A stretch of DNA of 64,000 nucleotides, from positions 506,950 through 570,949 of the forward strand of contig JAFKER010000005.1 in the NCBI GenBank assembly GCA_017308595.1, written 5' to 3'. Position numbers and translations under genes: made by a program. Source of the DNA: Afipia sp. GTDB lineage: Bacteria > Pseudomonadota > Alphaproteobacteria > Rhizobiales > Xanthobacteraceae. The notes beneath the pieces are model-generated. The model ran no database searches. It had not been told where the DNA came from and saw only the letters and a list, made by a program, of their open reading frames with translations. Below are positions 9,327 through 16,962 of this stretch, piece by piece. How positions within the stretch are numbered: the stretch's first letter is position 1; each line of letters starts with the position of its first letter.

Positions 9327-10244
9327 ATGTTTCGAAAACTTGTCCTGCTTGCGATGATCGCCCTGATCGCCGGTGCTGGCGTTTTCTGGTTCATCACCAT
9401 GCCGGTCATGGTGTCGGCGGCGGCCTTGCCTGCCTACACACCCAATGTTGCCAACGGAAAAGCGGTGTTCGATGTCGGCGGCTGTACATCGTGTCATGGC
9501 GTCGCGGGTGAGCCGCGCACCATGCTCGGCGGAGGGCTGGCGATTCCGTCACCGTTCGGCACCTTCCATGTGCCGAACATCTCGCCGCACAAGCAGAACG
9601 GCATCGGCAACTGGAGCGAGGCGGATTTCATCAACGCGGTGAAGCACGGCACCTCGCCAAGCGGGGAGCATTACTATCCGTCATTCCCGTATGGCTCCTA
9701 TATTCACGCGACCGACAGCGACATCCGGGACCTGTTCGCCTACATCAAGACCTTGCCGCCGCTCTCGGGCCGTCCGCGCCCGCATGAGGTGAATTTCCCG
9801 TTCAACATTCGCCGTCTCGTCGGCGGATGGAAATTCCTCTTCATGGACGACAAGCCGTTCGTCCCCGATCCGAAGCAGTCGGCGGCGTGGAATCGCGGCG
9901 CCTATCTGGTCAACGGTCTCGGCCATTGCGCCGAGTGCCACAGTCCGCGCAATTTCCTCGGCGGCATCGTATCCTCGCAGCGCTTTGCAGGCGGCCCGAA
10001 TCCGGAAGGCGAGGGTTGGGTTCCCAATATCACCCAGAAGGGGCTTAAGGACTGGAGCGAGAAGGAGATCGCCTGGTTCCTCAAGACCGGTGAACTGCCC
10101 AGCGGCGACACCGCAGGCGGCTCGATGGTCCGGGTGATCAAGAATACCTCGGAACTCAGCGACGCGGACCGCGAGGCGATGGCCGTCTATCTCAAGTCCC
10201 TGCCTGCGGTGGATGGCCCACTGAGACCCAGGAAGAAGGGCTGA
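9327..10244 (+). CDS. Membrane-anchored dihaem cytochrome c
   Basis: 305-residue protein with an N-terminal hydrophobic anchor (MFRKLVLLAMIALIAGAG) and two haem-binding sites, CTSCH (53-57) and CAECH (201-205), in two cytochrome c domains. The layout resembles the cytochrome subunits that take electrons from membrane dehydrogenases (alcohol/aldehyde dehydrogenases, nicotinate dehydrogenase-type enzymes). A GTG at 9288 in the same frame would add 13 residues, but the ATG at 9327 places the hydrophobic segment at the true N-terminus. Its position after the orphan molybdenum hydroxylase and the c556-type gene suggests it could be the hydroxylase's electron acceptor. Confidence 0.85.
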   Translation: MFRKLVLLAMIALIAGAGVFWFITMPVMVSAAALPAYTPNVANGKAVFDVGGCTSCHGVAGEPRTMLGGGLAIPSPFGTFHVPNISPHKQNGIGNWSEADFINAVKHGTSPSGEHYYPSFPYGSYIHATDSDIRDLFAYIKTLPPLSGRPRPHEVNFPFNIRRLVGGWKFLFMDDKPFVPDPKQSAAWNRGAYLVNGLGHCAECHSPRNFLGGIVSSQRFAGGPNPEGEGWVPNITQKGLKDWSEKEIAWFLKTGELPSGDTAGGSMVRVIKNTSELSDADREAMAVYLKSLPAVDGPLRPRKKG

Positions 10245-10259
10245 GTGTTTGACTCGTGA

Positions 10260-10285
10260 GCCGTCCCGGCCTGCTCCGGGACGGC
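10260..10285 (+). terminator. Perfect 10-bp hairpin after the dihaem cytochrome gene
   Basis: Arms GCCGTCCCGG / CCGGGACGGC with a 6-nt loop, 16 nt after the stop codon. The core also matches the GTCCCGGC...GCCGGGAC repeat family found elsewhere in the window, so it may be a repeat-derived terminator. No T-run follows. Confidence 0.55.
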
Positions 10286-10414
10286 CCATTGAGGGGTCGT
10301 CGTCTGATCGCGACCCGCATAGCCGCGCCTAAAGCCATGTTGCCGCCGGGCTATCCCCGGTTGCCGCGGCGTGCTTTGTCGGGCCGGAAATTGCCCTCCA
10401 GATTCTCCTTTCCG

Positions 10415-11392
10415 ATGCATATCGTCAGAGCCGTTTCGTTCAAGGTCGCCAGCACGCTGATGTTCGCGATCATGGGCGCGCAGGTGCGCTACCTGGCCGG
10501 GGCCTATCCGGAGGGGCAGGTTGCGTTCTTCCGCTCCCTGTTCGCACTGATCCCGATTCTGATCGTGTTCGGCTGGCGCGGGCAGCTCAAGGGCGCGCTA
10601 CGGACCGAGCGCCCGAAGGAGCATCTGCTGCGTGGCGTCTTCAGCGTTGTCGGCACTTTTGCCACTTTCGCGGCGCTCGCCCGTATCCCGATCGCCGACT
10701 TCACCGCGATCGCGTTTGCCTCTCCGCTCATCACCGTGATCTTCGCCGCGGTGTTCCTGAAGGAGAAGGTTCACGCCTATCGCTGGTCCGCTGTCGCTTT
10801 CGGTTTCAGCGGCGTCATCCTGATGCTGATGCCTTACTTCCGCGACCACGCCGCACTGACCGCATCGATGATCGTAGGCATCCTGTTCGCGCTGACCAAT
10901 GCCTTTACCGCCGGCGGCGCATCGATCCAGATCCGGCGGCTGACCGCGACCGAGACAACGTCATCCATCGTGATCTTCATGACCATTCTGGTCTTGCTGG
11001 TGGCATTGCTGACGGCGCCGTTCGGCTGGCGCATGCCGTCCACATGGCAGGATGTTGCGATCCTTGCCGGCATCGGTATCTCGGGCGGCCTCGGGCAGAT
11101 CTTTTTCACCGACAGCTATCGCTACGCACCTGCATCGTTCCTCGCGCCGTTCGACTACACCGCGATGCTGTGGGCGTTCATGCTCGGATATTGGTTCTTC
11201 GGCGAGGTGCCGACGCCGTATATTATTGTCGGCGCCATCATCGTCGCCAGCTCGGGAATTTTCGTCATTCTGCGCGAGCGCTATCTCGGCCTCAAGCGGC
11301 TGCGTGATACGCCGGTCGCGGCGATCGCGACCATGGCTGACGATGAGGAAAATCCCGACGCACCTGTGGCGGAAGAAGCCAGGGCGGCGTGA
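10415..11392 (+). CDS. EamA/DMT-superfamily transporter
   Basis: Inner-membrane protein of 325 residues with ten predicted helices in two EamA repeats and a charged cytoplasmic tail (ADDEENPDAPVAEEARAA). The start at 10415 (MHIVRAVSFKVASTLMFAIMG) is preferred. An in-frame GTG at 10256 would add 53 Arg/Pro-rich residues spanning the repeat-like hairpin at 10260-10285. The family exports or imports small metabolites; the substrate cannot be read from the sequence. Confidence 0.85.
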   Translation: MHIVRAVSFKVASTLMFAIMGAQVRYLAGAYPEGQVAFFRSLFALIPILIVFGWRGQLKGALRTERPKEHLLRGVFSVVGTFATFAALARIPIADFTAIAFASPLITVIFAAVFLKEKVHAYRWSAVAFGFSGVILMLMPYFRDHAALTASMIVGILFALTNAFTAGGASIQIRRLTATETTSSIVIFMTILVLLVALLTAPFGWRMPSTWQDVAILAGIGISGGLGQIFFTDSYRYAPASFLAPFDYTAMLWAFMLGYWFFGEVPTPYIIVGAIIVASSGIFVILRERYLGLKRLRDTPVAAIATMADDEENPDAPVAEEARAA

Positions 11393-11410
11393 GGGGCTTA
11401 ACAGCGAAGT

Positions 11411-11552
11411 CGTCATCCTGAGGTGCGCGCTCTTGCGCGCCTCGAAGGATGACATGGCATGACCCGCCATCGCCCTTCGAGGCCTATAGCCGTTCGAAGA
11501 ACGGCGTTCTTTCGAACGCCTATTGCTTCGCTACGGCACCTCAGGGTGACGG
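11411..11552. repeat. Intergenic palindromic repeat, family C
   Basis: A roughly 142-nt element built of nested inverted repeats. It opens with CGTCATCCTGAGGTG and closes with CACCTCAGGGTGACG, and contains internal hairpins such as GCGCGC(TCTT)GCGCGC and CGTTCGAAGAACG. A diverged, shorter relative lies at 24128-24180. It fills the gap between the EamA gene and the convergent Lrp-domain gene. Confidence 0.7.
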
Positions 11553-11579
11553 TGGGTCAAGTCTGTCCGACAAACACTC

Positions 11580-11822
11580 TTATACCCCGAACGCCTTGAA
11601 GGTGATGATGGTGTAGGTGTCCTGGATGCCGGGAATGACCTGTAGCTTTTCGTTCACGAAGTGGCCGATATCCGTTCCGCCATCGACGTAGAACTTGACC
11701 AACAGGTCGTAGTTGCCAGCCGTGGAATAGATTTCCGAGGCGATTTCTGCCTCGGCAATCGCATTGGCGACGGCATAGGACTGGCCCAGCTTGCATTTGA
11801 TCTGAACAAAGAAGGGGACCAT
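11580..11822 (-). CDS. Stand-alone Lrp/AsnC ligand-binding (RAM) domain protein
   Basis: 80-residue protein consisting only of the Lrp/AsnC effector-binding fold (VPFFVQIKCKLGQSYAVANA ... YDLLVKFYV ... GIQDTYTIITFKAF), with no helix-turn-helix domain. The ATG at 11822 has GGAG about 7 nt upstream; a longer in-frame start at 11843 has no such site. Such SMARC-type proteins may bind amino acids or mix with full-length Lrp proteins. The gene is monocistronic and convergent with the EamA gene. Confidence 0.85.
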   Translation of the reverse strand: MVPFFVQIKCKLGQSYAVANAIAEAEIASEIYSTAGNYDLLVKFYVDGGTDIGHFVNEKLQVIPGIQDTYTIITFKAFGV

Positions 11823-11956
11823 CGCTGTTTCTCCGGCAGGCAATAAAAGGGTGTTCTGAGCCGCAATAGAGCCAAATCCGCTTCCCGTGGCAAGGTCACT
11901 TGCCGGGGCGTAACGTTCGCGTCCGGTGCTTCTTCTGCACAGAAAGCGGGGATCTC

Positions 11957-12048
11957 GTCATTCCGGACAACGCGCTTGGCGCGTTGATCCGGAATCTCGA
12001 TGAATTCTGCGAGATTCCGGGTTCGCGCTGCGCGCGCCCCGGAATGAC
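11957..12048. repeat. 92-nt structured repeat, family A, copy 1
   Basis: Begins GTCATTCCGG and ends CCGGAATGAC, so the ends are inverted repeats. It contains an inner 7-bp hairpin AACGCGC(TTG)GCGCGTT at 11969-11985 and a GC-rich hairpin near 12021-12040. A second copy of identical length and orientation is at 12963-13054. It lies upstream of thiD. Confidence 0.85.
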
Positions 12049-12126
12049 ATTCTATAACTTCTATCCCAGACCAATATGATCTAGAGCCTTGAGTAGCTGG
12101 AAGTCTGGTCGAATGACGGGAACACC

Positions 12127-12930
12127 ATGAACATACCGATTGCGCTCACGATTGCCGGATCGGATTCGGGCGGCGGCGCCGGGATTCAGGCCGACCTCAA
12201 GACCTTTTCCGCCCTTGGCGTTTTTGGCGCGTCCGTCATCACTGCGCTGACGGCGCAGAACACCAAAGGCGTGACCGGCATCCACGATGTTCCGGCCGAT
12301 TTCATCACCGCGCAGATGGACGCGGTGTTCAGCGATCTCGACGTCAAGGCGGTGAAGATCGGCATGGTGGCGCGGCGCGAGGCGATCGCTGCCATTGTCG
12401 CAGGCCTCGACCGCTGGTCGCCAAAGCATGTCGTGTTCGATCCGGTGATGGTCGCAACATCGGGCGACCGGCTGCTGTCGCCCGATGCCGTCGATGCCCT
12501 GCGCACCGAGCTCTTTCCGCGTGCACACCTGATTACGCCGAACCTGCCGGAAGCCGCCGCGTTGCTCAGCGAGAGCATCGCCGAGAGTGAGCAAGAGATC
12601 GAACAGCAGGGCAGGCGTTTGCTTGCTCTTGGGTGTCCCGCCGTTTTGATCAAGGGCGGCCACGGACACGGGCCGGAGAGCACGGACTATCTGATCGACG
12701 CCAGCACGATGATCCGTCTCGCCGCGCCGCGCATCGCCACCAGCAACACACATGGCACCGGATGCTCGCTCTCGTCAGCCGTCGCGGCAGGTCTTGCCAA
12801 GGGCTTTGATCTTGAACGCGCGGTGCGCGAGGCCAAGGCCTATATCAGCGCTGCGATTGCAGCGGCCGACCGTCTGAAGGTCGGACACGGCCATGGGCCG
12901 ATCCATCATTTCCACGCGTTTGATAGCTAG
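12127..12930 (+). CDS. thiD: Hydroxymethylpyrimidine/phosphomethylpyrimidine kinase
   Basis: Phosphorylates HMP and then HMP-P to HMP-PP in thiamine synthesis. The 267-residue product has the N-terminal ribokinase-like signature TIAGSDSGGGAGIQADLKTF, the DPVMVATSGDRLL segment and the catalytic GTGCSLSSA anion hole near residue 215, all typical of ThiD. I looked for a TPP riboswitch upstream and did not find its conserved elements. The gene is flanked by two copies of the 92-nt repeat, and no other thiamine gene is nearby. Confidence 0.94.
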   Translation: MNIPIALTIAGSDSGGGAGIQADLKTFSALGVFGASVITALTAQNTKGVTGIHDVPADFITAQMDAVFSDLDVKAVKIGMVARREAIAAIVAGLDRWSPKHVVFDPVMVATSGDRLLSPDAVDALRTELFPRAHLITPNLPEAAALLSESIAESEQEIEQQGRRLLALGCPAVLIKGGHGHGPESTDYLIDASTMIRLAAPRIATSNTHGTGCSLSSAVAAGLAKGFDLERAVREAKAYISAAIAAADRLKVGHGHGPIHHFHAFDS

Positions 12931-12962
12931 AGCGTGATGAGTTCAGGTGCTGCGACGTCGCG

Positions 12963-13054
12963 GTCATTCCGGACAGTCCGCGTGGCGGACTGATCCGGAA
13001 ACTCGACGTGTTCTGCGGGATTCCGGGTTCGCGCTTCGCGCGCCCCGGAATGAC
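12963..13054. repeat. 92-nt structured repeat, family A, copy 2
   Basis: Same length, ends and orientation as the copy at 11957-12048. The inner hairpin is AGTCCGC(GTG)GCGGACT (12975-12991). Compared with copy 1, three base pairs differ and all three are compensated on the other arm, which supports a folded RNA or DNA structure. Confidence 0.85.
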
Positions 13055-13061
13055 AGAGAAG

Positions 13062-13089
13062 CTGGATTGCTTCGCTTCGCTCGCAACGA
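13062..13089. repeat. Short palindromic repeat, family B
   Basis: Sequence of the form CTGGATTGCTTCGCT...CGCAACGA, abutting the 92-nt repeat. A longer, doubled version occurs at 44254-44329. This motif is common between genes in related genomes. Confidence 0.65.
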
Positions 13090-13230
13090 CATCTGGAAGC
13101 AAGTTGGCCTGAATTCATCCCGCCTCGACGCGACAAGCTGCCGCGCCTGTCGCCTGTTTGTCGTACTCGGCTGGTAATCGCCAAGTCAGCGAAACAAATC
13201 TGATTCCTCAGACTGCTGACTGGAACTGCG

Positions 13231-13890
13231 ATGCGCTCGTCCGATCTTGAAAAGAACGTCGTTGAAACCGCCTATGCGCGCTGGGCGCCGATCTACGACG
13301 CCGTCTGCGGCCCTGTCATGGTGAAGGGGCGGCGGGCAGCCGCCGAGGCCGCCCGCTCGATCGGCGGGAAAATCCTCGAAGTCGGCGTCGGCACCGGCTT
13401 GTCGTTCGACGACTACGACAGCAGCACCGAGATCACCGGCATCGACATGAGCGCGCCGATGCTGACGAAAGCGCGCGCCAAGATGGCGAGCGGGAAATAC
13501 CCCTTCGTCAAGGCCGTCCACCAGATGGACGCGCATCAGATGACGTTTGAAGACGCGACCTTCGATTGCGTGGTGGCGCAGTTCGTCATCACGCTGGTCG
13601 CCAATCCCGAACAGGTGCTGTCCGAATGCCACCGTGTGGTGAAGCCGGGCGGGCGCATCATCCTCGTGAACCACCTGTACTCGGAAGTCGGCGTTGCCGC
13701 TGCCGTCGAGCGCTGGGCGGCGAAGAAGACCCGTGCGCTTGGTCTGCGTCCGGAATTCCCATTCGGGCGGCTGCAGGCATGGGCGCAATCAAATGCCGGG
13801 ACCACCCTCGTTGAACGGCGGAAAGTTGCGCCTTTCGGCATCTACACATTGGTTTGTTTCGAGCGAACGGCAGGGTTGAAGGCGGCCTGA
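13231..13890 (+). CDS. pmtA: Class I SAM methyltransferase, probably phosphatidylethanolamine N-methyltransferase
   Basis: 219-residue SAM-dependent methyltransferase with motif I EVGVGTG (residues 50-56), the acidic GIDMS motif II and VKPGGRIILVNH. The N-terminus YARWAPIYDAVCGPVMVKGRRAA matches the PmtA group that methylates phosphatidylethanolamine stepwise to phosphatidylcholine in alphaproteobacteria. The next genes also look like envelope-lipid enzymes, which fits. UbiE-like quinone methyltransferases share the fold, so the gene symbol is likely rather than certain. Confidence 0.75.
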   Translation: MRSSDLEKNVVETAYARWAPIYDAVCGPVMVKGRRAAAEAARSIGGKILEVGVGTGLSFDDYDSSTEITGIDMSAPMLTKARAKMASGKYPFVKAVHQMDAHQMTFEDATFDCVVAQFVITLVANPEQVLSECHRVVKPGGRIILVNHLYSEVGVAAAVERWAAKKTRALGLRPEFPFGRLQAWAQSNAGTTLVERRKVAPFGIYTLVCFERTAGLKAA

Positions 13891-13932
13891 TCTGTCATCG
13901 GACTGTCATGGAATTTTGATAAAGGCTCGCGC

Positions 13933-14745
13933 ATGGAAAGAGACGCTATCAGCGATAGCAGTCCTGAACGACGCTTTCGCACATTGTTCATCTCCGATGT
14001 CCATCTCGGAGCCCGCGGCTCGCAAGCCGACCGCCTCCTTGATTTTCTCCGTTGTCATGACGCCGATACAATCTATCTGGTTGGCGATATCATCGACGGA
14101 TGGGCGCTGAAATCGAACTGGCACTGGCCGCAGTCCCACAATGACTTCGTGCAGAAGATGCTGCGAAGGGTCCGCAAGGGCGCCAAGGTCATCTACATCC
14201 CGGGCAATCACGACGAGTTCCTGCGTTCCTATTACGGCACCCATTTTGGTGGCGTCGAGGTCGTCGAAACTGCAATTCATGAAGGCGCGGACGGGAAAAA
14301 GTATCTCGTCATTCACGGCGACATTTTCGATCTCGTCGTGCAGAACGCGCGCTGGCTCGCGCATCTCGGCGATCGTGCCTACGATTTCGCGATCCAGATG
14401 AATCGTCTGGTCAACGCCTTCCGCAAGCTGCTCGGCCGCCCTTACTGGTCGCTGTCGCAATGGGCAAAGCTGAAGGTGAAGAACGCCGTCAATTACATCG
14501 GCGCGTTCGAGCAGACCTTGGCGGGCGAAGCCAAGCGCCACGGCGCCGACGGCGTGATCTGCGGCCATATCCACTACGCGACCATTCGCGATGAAAACGG
14601 TATCCGCTACATGAACTGCGGCGACTGGGTCGAAAGCTGCACGGCGCTGGTCGAGCATGACGACGGTCGCTTCGAAATTCTGACATGGACCGATCCACTC
14701 CGGCGGACCAATCTCGTTCCGCGCGTGACGGCACAGGCAGCCTGA
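13933..14745 (+). CDS. Metallophosphoesterase, LpxH-like (UDP-2,3-diacylglucosamine diphosphatase family)
   Basis: 270-residue calcineurin-like phosphoesterase. Metal-binding motifs are SDVHLGA (about residue 22), GDIIDGW, GNHDE (about residue 90), HGDIFD and GHIHYA (about residue 211). It resembles the UDP-2,3-diacylglucosamine hydrolase family of lipid A synthesis, although alphaproteobacteria often use LpxI for that step and this group may act on another lipid. Its stop codon overlaps the start of the next gene (TGATG), which implies translational coupling with the glycosyltransferase. Confidence 0.75.
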   Translation: MERDAISDSSPERRFRTLFISDVHLGARGSQADRLLDFLRCHDADTIYLVGDIIDGWALKSNWHWPQSHNDFVQKMLRRVRKGAKVIYIPGNHDEFLRSYYGTHFGGVEVVETAIHEGADGKKYLVIHGDIFDLVVQNARWLAHLGDRAYDFAIQMNRLVNAFRKLLGRPYWSLSQWAKLKVKNAVNYIGAFEQTLAGEAKRHGADGVICGHIHYATIRDENGIRYMNCGDWVESCTALVEHDDGRFEILTWTDPLRRTNLVPRVTAQAA

Positions 14746-15818
14746 TGCGAATTCTGATCGCAACCGATGCGTGGCATCCGCAGGTCAACGGCGTGGTCCG
14801 CACGCTGACCAAGATGGCGGAAGCTGCGGCTGTGATCGGCGTCGATATTCAGTTTCTGACGCCGCAATCGTTCCGCACGATCTCGCTTCCGAGCTATGCC
14901 GACATCCAGCTCGCGCTGCCGTGGCCCGGTAAGGTCGCGCGGATGATCGAAGAGGCACAGCCTGATTACGTCCATATCGCGACCGAAGGCCCGATCGGCA
15001 TTCTGGTGCGGCGCTATTGCCTCAAGAACAAGGTGCCTTTCACCACGAGTTTCCACACCCGTTTCCCGGAGTATGTGTCCGCGCGGTTTCCCATTCCGGA
15101 ATCATGGATATGGGCCGCGCTGCGCTACTTCCATGGCAGCAGCGATGCGGTGATGGCGGCGACGCCTGCGCTTGCGGATGAATTGCGTGGCCGCGGTTTC
15201 AGCAATGTCGTGCTGTGGTCGCGCGGTGTCGATGCAGACTTGTTCCGCCCGCGCGATTTCGATCTTGCGCTGCCGCGTCCGGTATTCCTGTCGGTGGGCC
15301 GCGTCGCGGTCGAGAAAAATCTCGAAGCGTTCCTCGAACTCGATCTGCCCGGCACGAAAGTCGTGGTCGGCGACGGCCCCGCGCGCGTGGAGCTTGAGCG
15401 CAAATTCCCCGACGCGGTGTTCCTCGGCACCATGCAGGGGGAGCGGCTTGCTGAAACTTATTCGGCAGCCGATGTATTCGTCTTCCCCAGCAAGACGGAC
15501 ACCTTCGGCCTGGTGTTGCTTGAAGCGCTCGCCAGCGGCGTGCCCGTGGCGGCTTTGCCGGTGCCGGGTCCGCTGGATGTAATCGGCGATGCGCCAGTAG
15601 GCGCATTGAATAACGATCTGCGTGCAGCCTGCTTCGCGGCGCTCGATATTCCGCGCGACGCTTGCCGCGAGTTCGCAGCTTCCCGAAGCTGGGGTGCTTG
15701 CGCTCAGGCGTTTATTGAAAATGTGACACGCGAGCGTCCGCCGCAGGTCAAACGCCGCTGGCGCCGGCGTCTCGCCCGCAGGCTTCGCTTGACTTCGGAC
15801 ACTGTGCCGACCACCTGA
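14745..15818 (+). CDS. Glycosyltransferase family 4-like (GT-B fold)
   Basis: 357-residue GT-B glycosyltransferase. The N-terminal acceptor domain starts MRILIATDAWHPQVNGVVRTL and the C-terminal donor domain contains FLSVGRVAVEKNLEAFL, VVGDGPAR and the EX7E-like FPSKTDTFGLVLLEALASGVPV. This pattern resembles SqdX/MgtA-type lipid glycosyltransferases. The ATG at 14745 overlaps the phosphoesterase stop. The neighbours suggest a membrane glycolipid or phospholipid-modifying function; donor and acceptor are unknown. Confidence 0.8.
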   Translation: MRILIATDAWHPQVNGVVRTLTKMAEAAAVIGVDIQFLTPQSFRTISLPSYADIQLALPWPGKVARMIEEAQPDYVHIATEGPIGILVRRYCLKNKVPFTTSFHTRFPEYVSARFPIPESWIWAALRYFHGSSDAVMAATPALADELRGRGFSNVVLWSRGVDADLFRPRDFDLALPRPVFLSVGRVAVEKNLEAFLELDLPGTKVVVGDGPARVELERKFPDAVFLGTMQGERLAETYSAADVFVFPSKTDTFGLVLLEALASGVPVAALPVPGPLDVIGDAPVGALNNDLRAACFAALDIPRDACREFAASRSWGACAQAFIENVTRERPPQVKRRWRRRLARRLRLTSDTVPTT

Positions 15819-15881
15819 TTGTGCATGGCGGCTGCCGTCCGCTGATCTTGCCCGTCCGGGCCAGCGCGCTATACATGCGCC

Positions 15882-16862
15882 ATGACCAAACTTGCTCTCC
15901 CTAGTGCCGCCGATGTCGATGCCGCCGCGCGAGTTCTCGCGCCCGTCGCCGTCCGAACCCGTCTCATTACATCGCCCGCGCTCGATGCGCTGACCGGCGG
16001 CCGCATTTTTCTGAAGCCCGAAGTGTTGCAGCGAACGGGTTCTTTCAAGTTTCGCGGCGCCTACAACAAATTATCCTCAATTCCCGAAGCCGCGCGCAAA
16101 GCCGGTGTTGTGGCGTTCTCGTCCGGCAATCACGCGCAGGGCGTCGCCGCTGCGGCGCAGCTTCTCGACATGCCGGCCGCCATCGTGATGCCGTCCGATG
16201 CGCCGGTCTCCAAGATCGAGCGCACCAAAAGCTATGGCGCGGAAGTCATTCCCTATGACCGCGACAAGGAAGACCGCGATGCCATCGCGCGCAATCTTGC
16301 CGCCAAGCGCGGTGCGACGGTTGTGCCGCCCTACGACGATCCGTTCGTGATCGCAGGGCAGGGCACAGTGGGCCGTGAGATCGCGGAGGATTTCGCGGCG
16401 CTTGGTCTGGCGCCGGACATCGTCTCCGCGCCCGCCTCCGGCGGCGGCTTGATGGCAGGCATTGCACTTGCGACCAAAGCGAAGTTTCCGAATGCCGGAC
16501 TCGTGACGGTCGAGCCTCATGGCTTCGACGATCACGCGCGCTCATTCGCCGCGGGACATCGCGAGCCGCACCGTGCGGTCGGCCGCACCATCTGCGACGC
16601 GTTGATGGCGTCGATCCCGGGCGAGATCACTTTCGCGGTCAATCAGGCCAATGGCGTGCAGGGTGTCACTGCAACGGACGATGAAGTTGCCAACGCGATG
16701 GCCTTTGCATTCCGCGAATTGAAGCTGGTGGTGGAGCCGGGCGGCGCTGTTGCGCTCGCCGCGCTGCTGGCAGGTCACATCAATGCCAAGGGCAAGACCG
16801 CCGCCATCGTCCTGTCCGGCGGAAATGTCGATGCGGATCTCTATGCGCGGCTGATTCAGTAG
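15882..16862 (+). CDS. Threonine/serine dehydratase (PLP fold type II)
   Basis: 326-residue threonine ammonia-lyase or serine dehydratase-like enzyme that would deaminate hydroxy amino acids to 2-oxo acids. The PLP Lys is in SFKFRGAYNKL (Lys56), and the glycine-rich phosphate loop SGGGLMAGI is near residue 186. There is no C-terminal ACT regulatory domain, so it is of the short, catabolic type rather than the isoleucine-regulated IlvA. Serine racemase activity is possible within this family. Confidence 0.85.
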   Translation: MTKLALPSAADVDAAARVLAPVAVRTRLITSPALDALTGGRIFLKPEVLQRTGSFKFRGAYNKLSSIPEAARKAGVVAFSSGNHAQGVAAAAQLLDMPAAIVMPSDAPVSKIERTKSYGAEVIPYDRDKEDRDAIARNLAAKRGATVVPPYDDPFVIAGQGTVGREIAEDFAALGLAPDIVSAPASGGGLMAGIALATKAKFPNAGLVTVEPHGFDDHARSFAAGHREPHRAVGRTICDALMASIPGEITFAVNQANGVQGVTATDDEVANAMAFAFRELKLVVEPGGAVALAALLAGHINAKGKTAAIVLSGGNVDADLYARLIQ

Positions 16863-16871
16863 GCGTCACTG

Positions 16872-16890
16872 TTCGGCCTTATGGGCCGAA
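16872..16890 (+). terminator. Hairpin after the dehydratase gene
   Basis: Arms TTCGGCC / GGCCGAA with a 5-nt loop, 9 nt after the stop codon, followed by GTTTGCC. A second short hairpin (TCCCG/CGGGA) lies near 16939-16954 and belongs to a motif often repeated in related genomes. Together they probably terminate the convergent transcripts. Confidence 0.5.
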
Positions 16891-16962
16891 GTTTGCCGCT
16901 GTTTCGCCTTTTGAATTCGAGCGATTTTTCCGGAAATCGGTTCCCGCTTTTCGGGACCATGC

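Larger units (their letters stand above)
12931..13230. other. 300-nt gap with repeats, no gene
   Basis: Holds copy 2 of the 92-nt repeat (12963-13054), directly followed by a family B repeat (13062-13089). The remaining stretch, about 13095-13230, has no credible ORF or recognisable RNA; it presumably carries the promoter of the methyltransferase gene. Confidence 0.6.

Noticed and set aside
11844-12126. TPP riboswitch upstream of thiD
   Set aside because: The conserved CTGAGA and downstream ACC...CTGAT elements of the thi box are absent; the structure seen is the 92-nt repeat.
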